Positions 61,224 to 64,000 of a stretch of DNA of 64,000 bases are shown here, one piece after another. The notes under the pieces are model-generated. The model searched no databases, was not told the origin of the DNA, and saw only the letters and a list, made by a program, of their open reading frames with translations. Every line of letters starts with the position of its first letter. Within the stretch, counting starts at the first letter, position 1. The stretch is from assembly GCF_005845035.1 (NCBI RefSeq), contig NZ_SPFO01000001.1, positions 186,001 to 250,000 of the forward strand, written 5' to 3'. The position numbers and the translations under genes were made by a program. The stretch is from Collinsella aerofaciens. Its GTDB lineage: Bacteria; Actinomycetota; Coriobacteriia; Coriobacteriales; Coriobacteriaceae.

Positions 61224-63044
61224 ATGTCCGTTGAGGTCATGAGGTCTGTGATCGATGCTGCCGAGGGGCGCGTGCCCGTCGACACGCTGTTTGCCAATGC
61301 GCAGATCGTCGACGTGTATGGCCAGCGTGTGGCGCCCGGTAGCGTTGCCGTCAAGGACGGTGTAATCGTCGGCGTGCTCTACAACGGTCGCGACGATGCC
61401 GCCGGTACCTACGAGGCTGCCGAGGTTATCGACTGCCAGGGTCGCTATCTCGCTCCCGGTTTTATTGACGGGCATCTGCATATCGAGTCTTCGAACATCC
61501 GTCCCGCCGAGTATGCTCGCATGGCCGCGACGCGCGGTACTACCACCGCCATTGCCGACAGCCACGAGATTGCTAATGTTGCCGGTCTCGATGGCTTGCG
61601 CTTTATGATTGAGGACGGCCGCCGCGCACCCATCTCCATCAAATACATGATGCCTTCGTGCGTGCCCGCTCTACCCGACGAGCAGGCCGGTGCCGTTATT
61701 TCGGCTGCCGATATGCAGGCGTTTTTTGCCGAGCATCCGGGCGATGTCTTTGGTCTGGGCGAGATGATGAACCTGCCGGGCGTCTTTATGGCCGACCCCG
61801 AGACCTGTGCTCGCATTGATGCTGCCAACCAGACGCCGTCCAAGCAGGTTGACGGCCACGCGCCGCTCGTTGCCGGCAAGGACCTCAACGCCTATGCCGC
61901 GGCGGGTATTATCGCCGACCACGAGTCGACGATTCCCGAGGAGGCACTCGACAAGCTGTCCCGCGGCATGTATGTGATGCTGCGTGAGGGCACGTGCAGC
62001 CACGACCTGGCCAATTTGTCCCCGATGCTGCTGGAGAATCCTGCCCGCGCCCGCCGCTGCTGCTTTGCGACCGATGACCGCGCTCCCTCCGATGCTCTTT
62101 CGACCGGCATGATCGACAATGCCTGCCGCGTGGCTATCGAGGCCGGTATCGACCCCGTGGTCGCCATCTCCATGGCGTCCCTTTCCACGGCTGAGGCATT
62201 TGGCCTGGACCACGGCTGCCGCGACCCGCACGAGCTCCGCGGCTCAATCGCCCCGGGCAAGCGCGCCGACCTGCTGTTGCTCGATGACCTGACGTTTGCC
62301 AAGGCTCCGCATCGTGTTTATGCCGCCGGTGCCCTGGTGGCGCAGGATGGCACCTTTGTGGGCGAGGTCGCACCCGAGACTGCCGAGGTCGCCTCTCTTG
62401 CCGATGAGCTGCGTGCTTCCGTTAAGCTGCCGAAGCTTTCGCTTGACGTGTTCGATTATGCCTTTAAGCCGGGCGAGGCGGTTATCGATGTCATCCCGGG
62501 TATGGCTATCACGGGTATGGCCCGTCCCGAGACTGACGAGGACTTGCGTCGCATTATGCTGATTGAGCGCCATGGCCGCGGCGTGTCGCTGCAGGCCGAG
62601 GGCGTCGATGGCGATGGCCCCGCTGGCCTGAGCCTGGTCGGCAAACATATCGGTCGCGGCTGGGTGCGCGGTTTCACTATCACCGGTGGTGCCATTGCCT
62701 CCACGATCGGCCACGACTCGCACAACGTGTGCGTGGTGGGCGACAATGCGGCGGATATGATGGCTGCTGTTGAAGCCGTGGGCCAGGGCGGCCACGTGCT
62801 GGTGCGCAACGGCGAGGTCGTGGCTCGTATTCCCCTGGCGCTCGGCGGCCTGATGAGCGAAGACACTGCCGAAGACGTCGCGGCGCAGCACGACGACTTT
62901 ATGGTCAAGGCACGCGCTATGGGTATTGAGCCGCCGCTCGACCCCATCATGGGCATCATCTTCCTGCCCCTGCCGGTCATCCCGACGCTCCGCATCCGCC
63001 CCGAGGGCATGTTCGACGTTACAACCTTCACCTACGCCGACTAG
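61224..63044 (+). CDS. ade: Adenine deaminase
   Basis: 606 residues, amidohydrolase converting adenine to hypoxanthine and ammonia. Metal-binding motif is GFIDGHLHIESS near 81-92, with TTAIADSHEIANV near 112, EVxxDHES-type segment ADHEST near 231 and CFATDDRAPSD near 285. The C-terminal Ade-specific domain includes RHGRGVSLQ and HDSHNVCVVGDN near 500. TAAAGGAG precedes ATG 61224. It would feed adenine into the hypoxanthine-xanthine-urate route used by the purine cluster, although it lies about 19 kb from it. The leader contains a possible attenuator. Confidence 0.95.
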   Translation: MSVEVMRSVIDAAEGRVPVDTLFANAQIVDVYGQRVAPGSVAVKDGVIVGVLYNGRDDAAGTYEAAEVIDCQGRYLAPGFIDGHLHIESSNIRPAEYARMAATRGTTTAIADSHEIANVAGLDGLRFMIEDGRRAPISIKYMMPSCVPALPDEQAGAVISAADMQAFFAEHPGDVFGLGEMMNLPGVFMADPETCARIDAANQTPSKQVDGHAPLVAGKDLNAYAAAGIIADHESTIPEEALDKLSRGMYVMLREGTCSHDLANLSPMLLENPARARRCCFATDDRAPSDALSTGMIDNACRVAIEAGIDPVVAISMASLSTAEAFGLDHGCRDPHELRGSIAPGKRADLLLLDDLTFAKAPHRVYAAGALVAQDGTFVGEVAPETAEVASLADELRASVKLPKLSLDVFDYAFKPGEAVIDVIPGMAITGMARPETDEDLRRIMLIERHGRGVSLQAEGVDGDGPAGLSLVGKHIGRGWVRGFTITGGAIASTIGHDSHNVCVVGDNAADMMAAVEAVGQGGHVLVRNGEVVARIPLALGGLMSEDTAEDVAAQHDDFMVKARAMGIEPPLDPIMGIIFLPLPVIPTLRIRPEGMFDVTTFTYAD

Positions 63045-63083
63045 TCATCGGGGACGTTCTTAAACGACTAGTCATCGGGGACG
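63038..63083. repeat. 19-bp tandem duplication at the ade stop codon
   Basis: CGACTAGTCATCGGGGACG occurs at 63038-63056, where it includes the ade stop TAG, and again at 63065-63083, a 27-base period. It looks like a slippage duplication or a short dispersed element. Confidence 0.75.
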
Positions 63084-63182
63084 CTCTTTGGCGGGCTGCC
63101 TGACGCCGCGACCGTAGGACCTCTGGCATGTGTGAGCTATTTGCCAGGTCCTTGTAACGTTTACGCCCGCGGAGTCTTATTT

Positions 63183-63246
63183 GAGCTCCCTTTGGGTACG
63201 TTGGAATCGGATACGCGTTCGATTCCAACAAGCCCGAAGGGAGCTT
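63183..63246 (+). promoter_or_regulatory. Leader hairpin that buries the HAD gene ribosome binding site
   Basis: AGCTCCCTTTGGG pairs with CCCGAAGGGAGCT (one G-T) and an inner stem GTTGGAATCG pairs with CGATTCCAAC. The right arm contains AAGGGAG (63237-63243), the apparent ribosome binding site of the ATG at 63251. It may be a translational control element or a leader terminator (CTTTTCT follows). Confidence 0.65.
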
Positions 63247-63250
63247 TTCT

Positions 63251-64000
63251 ATGTTTAAACTGATTGCATCCGATATGGACGGCACACTGCTTGACGAAAA
63301 CGGCCAGGTGCCTCCCGAGACCTACGAACTGATTCTGGCGCTACACGAGCATGGCGTGCATTTCGCCGCATCGTCAGGTCGTCGCTACGATCGCCTGTGC
63401 GAGTTCTTTGCGCCCGTTCGCGACAAGATGGACTTTGTCGCCGCTAACGGCGCCCAGGTCTACGCCGACGGCAAGATGGTGGACCGCGAGGTGTATTCGC
63501 ACCTGGCGATTCGAAAGCTCGCCCAAGCAGTCGCGACGTTTCCCAATCTGCATCTTGCGCTCTTTGACCGAACCAAGTCCTTTTTGCTCGATGACGAGTG
63601 CAAGTTCGTGCGCGAGGTCGATAAGGACCTTCCCAATGCCGAGCGCATTTGGGAGCTGCCCGATCCCAGCGTAAATATCATCAAGGCGAGTATCTTTTGC
63701 GATGACGGTGCCGTTATGGACAGCGCTTACGTACTGCAGCGCGAACTTGGTCAGCTCTTTACTTTTGCGCCTTCGGGCAACGCGTGGATTGATGCCATGC
63801 AGCCCGGTGTGTCGAAGGCCTCGGGTATCGCGCAGCTCGCGGAGCATTACGGCATTGGTCGCGACGAGGTCATGGCGTTTGGCGACTCGATGAACGACTA
63901 CGAGATCATTCGCTTTGTCGGCACGGGCTGCGCGATGGAAAACGCGCGCCCCGCGCTCAAGGCGGTGGCCGATCGCGTGGTGGGTTGTAATCGCGACCAC
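63251..64000 (+). CDS. Cof-type HAD phosphatase (3' end cut by window)
   Basis: 250 residues are visible and the frame is open at the window end. HAD motif I is ASDMDGTLLDENG near residues 7-19, motif II FAASSGRRYDRL near 38, and motif IV AFGDSMNDYEII near 213, with the lysine (motif III) in GVSKASGIAQL near 190. The cap is of the C2B type seen in Cof/YidA sugar-phosphate and flavin phosphatases. Substrate unknown. Its ribosome binding site lies in a strong hairpin. Confidence 0.92.
   Translation, partial: MFKLIASDMDGTLLDENGQVPPETYELILALHEHGVHFAASSGRRYDRLCEFFAPVRDKMDFVAANGAQVYADGKMVDREVYSHLAIRKLAQAVATFPNLHLALFDRTKSFLLDDECKFVREVDKDLPNAERIWELPDPSVNIIKASIFCDDGAVMDSAYVLQRELGQLFTFAPSGNAWIDAMQPGVSKASGIAQLAEHYGIGRDEVMAFGDSMNDYEIIRFVGTGCAMENARPALKAVADRVVGCNRDH

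Noticed and set aside
1-64000. tRNA, rRNA, tmRNA, prophage or transposase genes
   Set aside because: None was recognised on either strand by reading; short tRNA genes could still be missed without a covariance search.

Overview
The window looks like a chromosomal segment of a high-GC gut actinobacterium of the class Coriobacteriia, most like Collinsella. This rests on gene content and style (ribosomal operon order, GC-rich third positions, anaerobic enzymes, many GTG and TTG starts); no database search was possible.

Layout. (1) 1-7.3 kb: a Gfo/Idh/MocA oxidoreductase with a DeoR regulator, an intergenic array of three large hairpins, an RluA-type pseudouridine synthase with a large U32 'peptidase', RidA, and a YheO-like PAS regulator. 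(2) 7.6-17.0 kb: first half of an anaerobic purine/urate catabolic cluster: NCS2 permease, SsnA amidohydrolase, YgfK flavo-iron-sulfur protein, a four-cluster ferredoxin and a fused molybdenum hydroxylase (XdhD type). (3) 17.1-31.3 kb: an accessory, defence-like island: two unrelated AAA ATPases with nuclease-like C-termini, each behind striking repeats; a DEDDh exonuclease flanked by two copies of a promoter-terminator module; a type I restriction-modification operon led by a ribbon-helix-helix gene and carrying an unknown gene between hsdS and hsdR; and a frameshifted GmrSD-like (DUF262/DUF1524) gene. (4) 31.3-42.3 kb: a disordered single-pass membrane protein, a second YheO-like regulator and the second half of the purine cluster: YgeX, YgeY, YgeW, a MocA-like cytidylyltransferase, hydantoinase HyuA, YqeC, YqeB and XdhC. 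(5) 42.6-53.2 kb: rplE to truA, i.e. the spc/alpha ribosomal operon with secY, adk, map, infA and rpoA. It begins abruptly at rplE, next to the purine cluster. (6) 53.4-64.0 kb: a GT2-like protein, ArgR, a class A PBP, a second U32 protein, TyrS, adenine deaminase and a HAD phosphatase cut by the window end.

How it works together. The permease imports a purine. Adenine deaminase (far right) makes hypoxanthine. The molybdenum hydroxylase, matured by MocA, YqeB, YqeC and XdhC (the selenium-dependent set), hydroxylates or reduces purine rings with YgfK and the ferredoxin as electron carriers. SsnA and HyuA open rings, YgeY hydrolyses an amide, YgeW is a carbamoyltransferase and YgeX breaks 2,3-diaminopropionate down to pyruvate and ammonia. 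The two halves are separated by the accessory island, and each half is headed by its own YheO-like regulator.

The least explained features are the repeat structures in front of the two ATPases, the duplicated promoter-terminator module, the unknown gene inside the restriction operon, the three-hairpin array at 2.35-2.57 kb, and the break in ribosomal synteny upstream of rplE.
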